From an uncultured euryarchaeote (GTDB lineage: Archaea; Thermoplasmatota; Thermoplasmata; UBA10834), in NCBI GenBank assembly GCA_937872085.1, contig CALMQK010000377.1, forward strand, positions 1 to 13,439: a stretch of 13,439 nucleotides of DNA, written 5' to 3'. A model generated the notes under the pieces. That model saw only the letters and a program-made list of their open reading frames with translations, searched no databases and was not told the DNA's origin. Of this stretch, positions 7,172-13,439 are shown piece after piece (position 1 is the first letter of the stretch; every line of letters starts with the position of its first letter). The position numbers and the translations under genes were made by a program.

Positions 7172-8922
7172 GCCCCCCAGAACGGCTTCTCCTTGCGCTT
7201 TATCTGTCGCAGCTGCTCGAGAGTGTCCAACTCGTCCTGCTTGAGGTCGTACTTGGCCAGCTCGGTCACATGACTCTCCGGGATGTCGACTAGCAAGACA
7301 TCTTCGACGTCGATCTGGCGCCCGACCGTCGCGTCGTCGATCGCGATCGCGACCTCCTTGCCCGCGACGGCTTCCTTCACGGGCTCCTCGCCGGTCCTGA
7401 TGCTCTTGATCTTCCCCACGGACCTGCCATCGAGGGTAATCAGTCCCTGCCCCGACCTTATCCTTCCGGCCAGGACCCTGACACCGACTATCGCGGGCTT
7501 GCTGACCCTGAAGACGTGGTCCCGCATGATCATGATCTTCCCCGGAAAGACTATCTCCAGTCGCTTCTCAATCTCGATCTCCTTCGTCTTCTCGCCGCAC
7601 CAGGTCTCGTAGTCCTCGAGCAGGCGGTACATCACATCGTTCTCGAATATCTTGATCCCCAAGGTTACGGCCTCGGCCCGCGCGTCGTCGTTGACCTTGA
7701 CGTTGAAGGCGAAAATGACGCGATGGAGCGGGTTCTCGAAGTGGGACGCTTCGACGACATCCTTCCTGGTGACGTTGCCGATGTCGATCTTCCTGATTAG
7801 GAGCTCGGACTCCTTCGCCTCGAAGGCGAACGCCTCCAAGGAACCTATCGCATCGCCCCGGACTATGATGCCCTCATCAGCCAGCTCGGCCTTTATCTGG
7901 CTCTCGCTCTTGATCTCCTCCTTCAACTGCTCGAGGTCTCCGTGCACCACCCTGAGCGTTCCCCCGGCCAACGCTGTCTCCACGTTCTGAGCGATTATCC
8001 TTATGCCTGCGGCGGCGGAGACCTCCTTGACCCTGTCGAACCTCTGCGTAGGATCCCTGATCTCATCCAGCGGCCTGGGCCGCTGCAGCCCTTTGACCTT
8101 CGTGACTATCGGCTCTCCAGTCACGCTCGAGACGACTATCTGGTCCGCCACCCTGATGGTACCCTTGTAGATTATCGCATCCACCACCGTGCCGATCCCC
8201 TTCACCTCCTTGACCTCGAGGACCGTGCCCTCTCCAGGCCCCTCCTCGCTCCGCAGCTCCTCTTCTAGGAACCTCTGCGCCAGTCCCACGAGTATGAGGA
8301 GCAGGTCGGGCAGACCCTCCCCGAATTTGCCGCTGATGGGCACCATGGCGACCGTCTTGGTGAAGTCGGCTATCTTGTCGAACCTGTCGGCGCTGAACCC
8401 GCCCTTGTCGAAGAGCTTCCCCGAGAGGTTGTAGATCTTCTCCTCCAGCTCGGCCGCGACCCTTGGGTCCTGCGCGGTGAAGGCCTCGTTGAAAGTCCTG
8501 TTCCCTTCATGGCGCCAGCCCGGGATCAAGTCGATCTTGTTCGCCGCGATCACGAAGGGCGTCTTGAGCTTCTTCAGGATGTTGATGGACTCTATCGTCT
8601 GAGGCTTCAGGCCCTCGTTGATGTCTATGACGAGGACCGCCAGGTCCGCCAACGCGCCGCCTCTCGTCCTCAGGGTGACGAACGAGTAATGTCCCGGCGT
8701 ATCGATGAAAAGCAATCCGGGAACGGAGAACTTCCTCTCGCCGATCAGAGGCCCGCAAAGGGCATAGATGGTCTCGATTGGGACATCAGTGGCGCCGATG
8801 TGCTGCGTGATACCCCCCGCTTCCCGGGCGACCACCTTCGTTCCCCGGATCCTGTCGAGGATCGTCGACTTGCCATGGTCTACGTGGCCAAGTACCGAGA
8901 CGATCGGGTGCCTGACAGCCAT
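7168..8922 (-). CDS. infB: Translation initiation factor IF-2 / aIF5B
   Basis: This 584-residue GTPase promotes subunit joining during initiation. The G domain starts immediately: GHVDHGKST (12-20), switch I AGGITQHIGA (35-44), DTPGH (74-78), NKID (128-131). After it come barrel domain II (GTVLEVKEVKGIGTVVDAI), the Rossmann-like domain III (IKAELADEGIIVRGDAIGSLEAF) and the C-terminal barrel that binds initiator tRNA. The length is normal for archaea, and there is no intein of the kind found in some archaeal IF2 genes. The residues after DTPGH are YSF, where EAF is usual. It lies just downstream of NDK, as in many archaea, but 157 bases separate them and a TATA-like element suggests its own promoter. 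Confidence 0.97.
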   Translation of the reverse strand: MAVRHPIVSVLGHVDHGKSTILDRIRGTKVVAREAGGITQHIGATDVPIETIYALCGPLIGERKFSVPGLLFIDTPGHYSFVTLRTRGGALADLAVLVIDINEGLKPQTIESINILKKLKTPFVIAANKIDLIPGWRHEGNRTFNEAFTAQDPRVAAELEEKIYNLSGKLFDKGGFSADRFDKIADFTKTVAMVPISGKFGEGLPDLLLILVGLAQRFLEEELRSEEGPGEGTVLEVKEVKGIGTVVDAIIYKGTIRVADQIVVSSVTGEPIVTKVKGLQRPRPLDEIRDPTQRFDRVKEVSAAAGIRIIAQNVETALAGGTLRVVHGDLEQLKEEIKSESQIKAELADEGIIVRGDAIGSLEAFAFEAKESELLIRKIDIGNVTRKDVVEASHFENPLHRVIFAFNVKVNDDARAEAVTLGIKIFENDVMYRLLEDYETWCGEKTKEIEIEKRLEIVFPGKIMIMRDHVFRVSKPAIVGVRVLAGRIRSGQGLITLDGRSVGKIKSIRTGEEPVKEAVAGKEVAIAIDDATVGRQIDVEDVLLVDIPESHVTELAKYDLKQDELDTLEQLRQIKRKEKPFWGA

Positions 8923-8943
8923 GACCTCAAAAGAGGAGATGCG

Positions 8944-8949
8944 TTATAT
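8944..8949 (-). promoter_or_regulatory. Candidate TATA box for aIF5B (leaderless geometry)
   Basis: ATATAA on the minus strand is centred about 25 bases before the ATG at 8922, so transcription would begin at or next to the start codon. A GAGGT one base before the ATG is too close to act as a normal SD, which also fits leaderless initiation. Confidence 0.4.
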
Positions 8950-9079
8950 GAACCTAACCATCCTGTCACAGTCTCCATCCAGGCATTCTCATCGGTTGCT
9001 CGCACGGCGAAACATATCAGAATCCACCACCGCGACGATATGTGTCGGGGGTAACAAGACTTGAAAGGGTTTCCGTGAG

Positions 9080-9535
9080 CTACTTCTCGAGGAGCCACGC
9101 CTCGTCGATCTTCTCGTACTTCTGGATCTCGTAGTCGTTGAAGAACAGGTTGATCTCCCGCTTCGCGCTCTCGGAGCTGTCCGACCCGTGCACGATGTTC
9201 CTGCCCGTCACTTGCGCGAGGTCCCCTCTTATGGTCCCGGGAGAAGCGTCCTGTGGGTTGGTCTTGCCCATCATCGCACGGGATGCTGCCACCGCGTTCT
9301 CTCCCTCGAGAACCATGCATACGACTGGCCCAGATGTGATGTAGTCCAGGAGCGGGTTGTAGAATCCCTTGCCCTTGTGCTCCTGGTAATGTCTCTCGGC
9401 CAACTCCTTCGGGATCTTCATCATCTTCATCGCGCAGATCTTGAGGCCGCGGTCTTCGAGCCGCTGGATGATCTTTCCGACGATGCCCCTTTGGACTCCG
9501 TCGGGCTTGATCATCATGAAGGTCTTCTCGATCAT
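9080..9535 (-). CDS. ndk: Nucleoside-diphosphate kinase
   Basis: This 151-residue enzyme transfers the gamma phosphate of ATP to other nucleoside diphosphates through a phosphohistidine. The catalytic H116 is in NIVHGSDS. Other active-site residues match the family: K10, Y50, F58, R86, T92, R103 and N113. The length is that of a normal group I NDK. Its ATG shares one base with the L24e stop (TAATG), so it is the last gene of the tight L7Ae-S28e-L24e-NDK operon. Confidence 0.98.
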   Translation of the reverse strand: MIEKTFMMIKPDGVQRGIVGKIIQRLEDRGLKICAMKMMKIPKELAERHYQEHKGKGFYNPLLDYITSGPVVCMVLEGENAVAASRAMMGKTNPQDASPGTIRGDLAQVTGRNIVHGSDSSESAKREINLFFNDYEIQKYEKIDEAWLLEK

Positions 9536-9969
9536 TACTTGACACCCTCGGCAGGCTTCGGCTTGGCCTCCACCTTCGGCTTCTCCTTCTGGGCGGGCTC
9601 GGCCTTCTTCGGAGCAGGCTTATCCTTCTTGACGGGCTCCTTGGGAGCGGGCTTCTTCTCCTCGGGCTTCGGCGTCTCATCCTTGGGCGCTGGCTTGGCC
9701 TCTTCCGGCTTGGCCGCCACCTTCCGGACCTTCTTCGCCTTCTGCCCTGTATCCTCTTCCGTCGGAGTGCCCTTCATCCGGATCTCCTTCTCGCGCTCGT
9801 AGTACCTTGTCCACGTGGTCCGCCTCGGCACTCGTCCGAGCACGACCAGGTTCTTGAAGCACTTCGACGTGCAGAAGTTGTAGACCACTCCGTCCTTCTT
9901 GATGTACATCCTGCCCGTGCCGGGCTCGATCTCGGTGCCGCAGAACGTGCATATCTTTCTCTCTACCAT
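9535..9969 (-). CDS. rpl24e: 50S ribosomal protein L24e with a long Lys/Pro/Glu/Ala tail
   Basis: Residues 1-66 are a complete L24e: a C-x2-C ... C-x3-C zinc finger (C7, C10, C33, C37), the VVYNFCTSKCFKN segment, and the basic R/W-rich RVPRRTTWTRYY. This core sits on the large subunit. Archaeal L24e is usually only about 55-70 residues. Here a further 75 or so residues follow, made almost entirely of K, P, E and A (EEAKPAPKDETPKPEEKKPAP and similar), certainly disordered. The frame is intact to the stop that overlaps the NDK start, so the tail is genuinely encoded. The SD (GGGTGA) is well placed before ATG 9969. The tail's function is unknown; it may contact rRNA or neighbouring factors. Confidence 0.95.
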   Translation of the reverse strand: MVERKICTFCGTEIEPGTGRMYIKKDGVVYNFCTSKCFKNLVVLGRVPRRTTWTRYYEREKEIRMKGTPTEEDTGQKAKKVRKVAAKPEEAKPAPKDETPKPEEKKPAPKEPVKKDKPAPKKAEPAQKEKPKVEAKPKPAEGVK

Positions 9970-9999
9970 TGAACATCACCCAACTCGATCGATGAGGGC

Positions 10000-10212
10000 T
10001 CAGCGCACGCTGAGCTTCCTCGCCTCTCTCGAGGTCTCCTTCAGCATCAGGACGTCCCCGACCCTGAGGGGACCCATAGCGTTGCGGGTTATGATGCGGC
10101 CCTTGTCACGACCGTCCATGACCCTCACTTTCACCTGGGTAGCCTCGCCGGTCATGCCAGTCCTGCCGATGACCTCGACAACCGTTGCTGGAATGCTATC
10201 ATCATCAGGCAT
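10000..10212 (-). CDS. rps28e: 30S ribosomal protein S28e
   Basis: This 70-residue OB-fold protein is the normal length for S28e. It has the family segments VIGRTGMTGEATQVKVRV, GRDKGRIITRN, GPLRVGDVLML and the terminal ETSREARKL. The family lies near the mRNA exit channel of the small subunit. GGTGA about 8 bases before the ATG is its SD, and it starts 10 bases after the L7Ae stop, within the same operon. Confidence 0.97.
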   Translation of the reverse strand: MPDDDSIPATVVEVIGRTGMTGEATQVKVRVMDGRDKGRIITRNAMGPLRVGDVLMLKETSREARKLSVR

Positions 10213-10222
10213 CTGTGTTCAC

Positions 10223-10594
10223 CTACTTCTTCAGCGCTTTCAGCTTCTCAACGAGCTCGTCCAAGAGAGGCTTGCCCTTCGAGGCATCGAGTACCGCGAT
10301 GGCCGCGGTCGGCTTCTCGAGACCACACGCATTGCCCAGCTCTGCCTTGCTAGGGACATACGCGTACGGCACGTTCCTCTCCTCGCACAGCGCGGGCATG
10401 TGCATGAGTATCTCTGGCGGCGAGACGTCCTCGGCCATGACGACCATAAGGGTCTCTCCCCTCTCGACCAGTTTGGTGACCTCGTTGGTCCCCTTCCTGA
10501 GCTTCCCGCCGTCCCGTGCGAGCTCGACCAGCTCGTAGACCTTGTCCGCAAGTTCCTTGGGCATCTCGAATTTCACGTATACTGGCTTTGGCAA
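10223..10594 (-). CDS. rpl7ae: Ribosomal protein L7Ae, kink-turn RNA-binding protein
   Basis: The 123-residue product binds kink-turns in 23S rRNA, box C/D and H/ACA guide RNAs and RNase P. The RNA-contacting motif is RKGTNEVTK, and the rest of the fold is clear (VVMAEDVSPPEILMHMPALCEE, PYAYVPSKAELGNACG). The frame is open far upstream, but family length and an excellent SD (GGAGGT, 6 bases before) point to TTG 10594 as the start. A GTG at 10636 is an in-frame alternative with a tightly spaced SD. It is the first gene of the operon and has an unusually structured leader. Confidence 0.95.
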   Translation of the reverse strand: MPKPVYVKFEMPKELADKVYELVELARDGGKLRKGTNEVTKLVERGETLMVVMAEDVSPPEILMHMPALCEERNVPYAYVPSKAELGNACGLEKPTAAIAVLDASKGKPLLDELVEKLKALKK

Positions 10595-10632
10595 GTTGAT
10601 ACCTCCTTCAGGCGCGTGAGCGCCGTCATCAT
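10573..10632 (-). other. Short upstream ORF overlapping the L7Ae start (possible leader peptide)
   Basis: ATG ATG at 10632 opens a 19-codon frame that ends at TGA 10573, overlapping the L7Ae start in a different frame. It has its own SD (AAGGAG, 7 bases before the ATG), arguably better placed than usual here, and an ATG where L7Ae has only TTG. Translating it could couple to, or compete with, L7Ae. It may be chance. Confidence 0.3.
10608..10632 (-). promoter_or_regulatory. Box C/D-like element with hairpin in the L7Ae leader
   Basis: On the transcript strand, AUGAUGA (10632-10626, matches box C RUGAUGA) is followed by a perfect GGCGC-UCAC-GCGCC hairpin (10624-10611) and then CUGA (10611-10608, matches box D), two bases before the L7Ae SD. 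The last C of the hairpin is also the C of CUGA, so the geometry is not an ideal kink-turn. L7Ae is known to repress its own mRNA through a leader kink-turn in other archaea, which makes the position suggestive. Confidence 0.35.
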
Positions 10633-10680
10633 TCACAGGCTCCTTCTGATGAAAAGAGCAAAGTCCAGTAAATGCTCTCC

Positions 10681-10688
10681 ATATTAAA
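10681..10688 (-). promoter_or_regulatory. Candidate TATA box of the L7Ae operon
   Basis: TTTAATAT on the minus strand would start transcription near 10660, leaving a leader of about 65 bases before TTG 10594. That is much longer than other leaders in this window and contains the box C/D-like element. Confidence 0.45.
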
Positions 10689-10738
10689 GCGTTGCTGCGC
10701 GCCGCGTCGACTCCGCACCTGCCACTCGTTGGGCAAGC

Positions 10739-10745
10739 TATATTT
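10739..10745 (+). promoter_or_regulatory. TATA box of the RACo-like gene
   Basis: TATATTT lies 32 bases before ATG 10777. Transcription would start near 10768, but the possible SD GGAGA then falls at or just around the transcript start, so initiation may be near-leaderless. It is back-to-back with the L7Ae promoter. Confidence 0.5.
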
Positions 10746-10776
10746 CGTTCGAGCATCCTGTCAGGAGACGAATCCG

Positions 10777-12657
10777 ATGCCGGACCACATGATCCATTTT
10801 CAACCCATAGGAAGGAAGGTCGAGGCGAGGAAAGGCAGGACACTCCTCGAACTCGGGGCCGAGGCTGGCATCTCGATAGAGTCGATATGTGGCTCGGAGG
10901 GCAAGTGCGGCAAGTGCAGGGTCATCGTGAGGTCAGGGATCACAAACGTCACGCCCCTCAACTCGAGTGAGAAGAGAGCCCTCGACAAGGTCGAGCAAGC
11001 TTCGGGATCGAGGCTCGCATGCCAAGCATCCGTCTGCCGTGGGGGTCCGATAGTTGTCGATGTCCCGCAGGAGAGCCAGAGGGGGCACCAGAGGTTGTTG
11101 GCCGCGGGCACGGAGCGGAAGGTCAAGCTCGCTCCTGCCGTGCGCAAGATAGTCCTCAAGATACCGCCCGCCACTTTGAAGGACCTCCGAGCGGACGATG
11201 ACAGGTTGATCGAGCTTCTCACGGAGAAGGCCCGAGCGCGCATGAAGATCTCGAACGGGGTCCATAGGTATCTTCCCGCAGCTCTGAGGGAGAAGTCATG
11301 GGTCACGACAGTCACCGCCTTCAGGAACGAGGAGATAATCAGGGTCGAGCCCGGCGACACCGCCGACGAGCTCTTTGGAGTCGCGGTGGACATCGGCACC
11401 ACCAAGGTCGTGGCCTACCTGGTCGACCTCAACTCGGGCAAGATACTGGGCACGGAGAGCATGCCCAATCCTCAGATACCGTTCGGCGAGGACATAATCG
11501 CACGGATAACTTATTGCAACAGAAACAAGGAAGGCCTTCAGACCCTCCAGAAGGTCATAGCGGCAGGGGTGGACGCGCTGATCGCGAAGCTCTGCGCGAC
11601 CGTCCACCTGGAGCCCGATGACATCCTCGAGGTCATGGTCGTCGGCAACACCGCAATGCACCATTTGTTCTTCGGCATACCGGCCCAGCACTTGGCCGAG
11701 GCGCCCTACGCTCCCGTGGTCAGGACCCCGCTCGTCGTCAACCCTGGCCATGTCGGCCTCAGCACATATCCCTTCGGCAAAGTCTCCTCACTTCCGAACA
11801 TAGCCGGGTTCGTCGGAGCCGATGCCGTCGCAGACCTGATCGCGAGCGGGCTGTACGAGGACGAGGAGGTCGGGATGATGATCGACATCGGAACGAACAC
11901 CGAGATCATCGCTGGGAATAAAGATAGGCTGATCAGCTGCTCCTGCGCCTCAGGGCCCGCATTCGAAGGAGCGCACATCAGGTTCGGTATGAGGGCTTCG
12001 AGCGGCGCGATTGAGCGGATATGGATCGATCCGGAGACCAAAGGGGTGGTGGTGCGAACTGTGGATGAGACCCCTGCCCGAGGGATCTGCGGTTCCGGAA
12101 TCGTTGACGCCCTATCCGAGATGCTCGCGGCAGGAATAATCGACGCCTCAGGGAAGATCAAGGTGTCCAAAGAACTGCCAGGCACGAGGAAGAACCGCCA
12201 GGGTCTTCCGGAATTCGTGCTTGTCCATGGCGATGACTCGTCAACGGGCGAGCCGATAACGATAACACAAATCGACATCCAGGAGATACAGCTGGCCAAA
12301 GCGGCGATATTCACAGGGGTCGCCACCCTGATGCGGAAGCTGAAAGTGAAGCCTTCCGACATCTCCAAGGTGTACGCGGCAGGGGCATTCGGAACTTACG
12401 TCGACGCCTCGAGCGCGATCAGGATAGGCATGTACCCCGATGTGCCGATCGAGAGGATCCAGTTCATCGGGAACGCGGCCGGTTCGGGCGCGAGGATGTG
12501 TCTCCGGTCAACGAGGATGCGGGACCTTGCGGAGAGACAATCCCGTAAGGTCGAGTACATCGAACTCGCCGCCGAGAAGGATTTCCAGAGGGAGTTCGCA
12601 CAGGCGATGTTCCTCCCTCATAGGGACCTGAGCAGGTTCCCGAATGCCCAGCAGTGA
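10777..12657 (+). CDS. RACo-like activator of corrinoid proteins: 2Fe-2S ferredoxin fused to an ASKHA (DUF4445) ATPase
   Basis: The 626-residue protein begins with a ferredoxin-like domain. Its cysteines C38, C44, C47 and C82 (C-x5-C-x2-C-x34-C) ligate a [2Fe-2S] cluster. A linker region (about 115-198) precedes an ASKHA ATPase with phosphate loops VAVDIGTTK (202-210) and MIDIGTNTEI (368-377), the GICGSG turn (436-441), AAGAFG (534-539) and GNAAGSG (565-571). Related RACo proteins use ATP to drive one-electron reduction of inactive Co(II) corrinoid proteins back to Co(I). The length is normal for the family. Its partner corrinoid protein and methyltransferase are not in this window. ATG 10777 is chosen because it starts just ahead of the ferredoxin fold, with GGAGA 9 bases upstream and a TATA box behind it; the frame extends further upstream without family similarity. 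It is divergent from the ribosomal operon and followed by an oxidoreductase gene with its own promoter. Confidence 0.92.
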   Translation: MPDHMIHFQPIGRKVEARKGRTLLELGAEAGISIESICGSEGKCGKCRVIVRSGITNVTPLNSSEKRALDKVEQASGSRLACQASVCRGGPIVVDVPQESQRGHQRLLAAGTERKVKLAPAVRKIVLKIPPATLKDLRADDDRLIELLTEKARARMKISNGVHRYLPAALREKSWVTTVTAFRNEEIIRVEPGDTADELFGVAVDIGTTKVVAYLVDLNSGKILGTESMPNPQIPFGEDIIARITYCNRNKEGLQTLQKVIAAGVDALIAKLCATVHLEPDDILEVMVVGNTAMHHLFFGIPAQHLAEAPYAPVVRTPLVVNPGHVGLSTYPFGKVSSLPNIAGFVGADAVADLIASGLYEDEEVGMMIDIGTNTEIIAGNKDRLISCSCASGPAFEGAHIRFGMRASSGAIERIWIDPETKGVVVRTVDETPARGICGSGIVDALSEMLAAGIIDASGKIKVSKELPGTRKNRQGLPEFVLVHGDDSSTGEPITITQIDIQEIQLAKAAIFTGVATLMRKLKVKPSDISKVYAAGAFGTYVDASSAIRIGMYPDVPIERIQFIGNAAGSGARMCLRSTRMRDLAERQSRKVEYIELAAEKDFQREFAQAMFLPHRDLSRFPNAQQ

Positions 12658-12756
12658 AATCATCAACGGCAATCTCTGGAGGATGTTCTGAGCGCAATTC
12701 CCCCGTATCTGGTTCTCGACCGTATCCATCCTAGCCTGGGACCCGCCCCGCGAAGG

Positions 12757-12763
12757 TTAAATA
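12757..12763 (+). promoter_or_regulatory. BRE/TATA promoter of the saccharopine-dehydrogenase-like gene
   Basis: CGAAGG (B-recognition-like) is followed by TTAAATA. Transcription near 12786 leaves a leader of about 47 bases. An 11-base dyad (TGGTAGTACCA, 12795-12805) lies just downstream of the predicted start and could be an operator. Confidence 0.5.
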
Positions 12764-12832
12764 GGGTCTCTGCAATCGTCACCCCGCAGGGTCCTGGTAG
12801 TACCAATCAGCACCCGGGGCAAATGTGACACA

Positions 12833-13439
12833 ATGAAGACCATGGTTGTTGGAGTAGGAGCAGTGGGCTCGGTCACCGCGGAGTTGCTTGCGCACTCCGA
12901 GGAGTTCGACAAGGTGATCTTGGCTGATGTGAACATGGAGAGAGCGAGGCGCGCGGAGAAGAAGATATCGAGCGACAAGGTCGTCGTGAAGAAGGTCGAT
13001 GCCTCCGATGTGACCAGCATGGCAAAGGCGTTCAAGGGAATCGACTTGGTACTCAACGCGGTGATACCGCGGTTCAACTACCCGATCATGGAGGCGTGCC
13101 TCAAGGCCGGTTCCAACTACGCGGACATGGCCTGCGACATCGCGAAGGACCCAACTCCTGCGGGCGGCATCATCAAGGAGACCCCATTGATGTGGCAGAT
13201 CTACAAGTACGACCCGTTGTTCAAGAAGAAGGGACTGATGGGCATGCTTGGAATGGGCTGCGACCCTGGGCTCTCGAACATCTTCGCAAGGATGGGCGCT
13301 GACAGGATGGACCGCGTCAAGCAGCTGCTGGTCAGGGACGGCGACAATGGCTCCGTCGAGGGGTACGAGTTCGCACCGATGTGGTCCCCGGAGACACTGA
13401 TCGAGGAGGTCCTAATGCCCGCGACGATCTACAAGGACG
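12833..13439 (+). CDS. Saccharopine dehydrogenase-like NAD(P)-dependent oxidoreductase (partial, runs off the window)
   Basis: The 202 residues visible are the N-terminal Rossmann half of a saccharopine dehydrogenase family enzyme. The dinucleotide loop is GVGAVG (7-12), with an Asp at the end of the second strand (D32 in ADVN), which favours NAD. DLVLNAVIPRFNYPIMEACLKAG and the GMGCDPGLSNIFA loop (140-152) are typical of the family, which includes lysine-pathway reductases and carboxynorspermidine/homospermidine synthases. The exact substrate cannot be chosen from this half. ATG 12833 starts right before the Rossmann fold; a second ATG three codons later is possible. Only a weak SD (GTGA) is present. 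It follows the RACo-like gene on the same strand at 175 bases with its own promoter. Confidence 0.9.
   Translation, partial: MKTMVVGVGAVGSVTAELLAHSEEFDKVILADVNMERARRAEKKISSDKVVVKKVDASDVTSMAKAFKGIDLVLNAVIPRFNYPIMEACLKAGSNYADMACDIAKDPTPAGGIIKETPLMWQIYKYDPLFKKKGLMGMLGMGCDPGLSNIFARMGADRMDRVKQLLVRDGDNGSVEGYEFAPMWSPETLIEEVLMPATIYKD

Noticed and set aside
8880..9680. 266-codon Arg/Ser/Pro-rich minus-strand frame
   Set aside because: It is an out-of-frame reading of L24e, NDK and the following gap; the Arg-Ser-Pro repeats come from the shifted tail codons.
9188..9802. 204-codon plus-strand frame rich in Gly/Ser/Phe
   Set aside because: Its low-complexity translation is the mirror of the Lys/Pro/Glu/Ala tail of L24e; NDK and L24e on the other strand explain the DNA.
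10672..10776. Upstream extension of the RACo-like gene
   Set aside because: The extra 35 residues cover the TATA box and match nothing of the ferredoxin fold; ATG 10777 has an SD-like sequence.
10223..10843. 206-codon version of L7Ae with an N-terminal extension
   Set aside because: Family length, the SD six bases before TTG 10594 and the promoter region upstream all indicate the short form; the extension overlaps the start of the divergent RACo-like gene.
1..13439. CRISPR arrays, insertion sequences, tRNA genes, inteins
   Set aside because: No regularly spaced direct repeats, transposase motifs, terminal inverted repeats or tRNA cloverleaf signatures were seen, and IF2 has no inserted intein.

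Overview
This is archaeal chromosomal DNA. The translation and ribosomal genes are all archaeal/eukaryotic types: aIF2 gamma, aIF5B-type IF2, and ribosomal proteins S6e, L24e, S28e and L7Ae. The riboflavin kinase is the archaea-specific CTP-dependent form. TATA-box promoters with AT-rich cores lie about 25 bases upstream of predicted starts, and Shine-Dalgarno (SD) sequences occur inside operons. The gene orders L7Ae-S28e-L24e-NDK-IF2 and S6e-aIF2gamma-PIN, the multi-PAS kinases and a RACo-type activase suggest a euryarchaeal, perhaps Thermoplasmatota-like, lineage. That placement is inference from gene content only. UAG ends 7 of the 13 complete genes I accept, which argues against pyrrolysine use.

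Layout from left to right. Bases 1-398 (-) hold the N-terminal part of a riboflavin kinase fused to a winged helix. Bases 587-1228 (+) hold an orphan protein with a HEPN-type RNxxxH motif, followed by about 350 bases with no convincing gene. Bases 1581-4551 (+) hold a two-component pair: a cytosolic histidine kinase with five PAS domains, two of them a recent tandem duplication, overlapping a receiver-only response regulator. Bases 4667-6669 (-) hold the S6e - aIF2gamma - PIN operon. Bases 6842-7171 (+) hold a lone rhodanese whose stop codon interlocks with that of the convergent aIF5B gene (7168-8922, -). Bases 9080-10594 (-) hold L7Ae - S28e - L24e - NDK, tightly packed, with L24e carrying a long Lys/Pro/Glu/Ala tail. 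A divergent promoter region separates this operon from a RACo-like ferredoxin/ASKHA activator of corrinoid proteins (10777-12657, +). The window ends inside a saccharopine-dehydrogenase-like oxidoreductase (12833 onward, +).

Most of the window is translation housekeeping. S6e, aIF2gamma and IF2 serve ribosome assembly and initiation, L7Ae/S28e/L24e are ribosomal, and NDK supplies nucleoside triphosphates. Accessory functions (sensing, possible RNase, rhodanese, corrinoid activation) sit between these blocks. I found no complete undescribed system. The points most worth checking are: a box C/D-like element and short upstream ORF in the L7Ae leader; a PIN gene with no canonical start codon ahead of its catalytic Asp, in frame behind the aIF2gamma stop; the L24e tail; the HEPN-like orphan; and the duplicated PAS domains.
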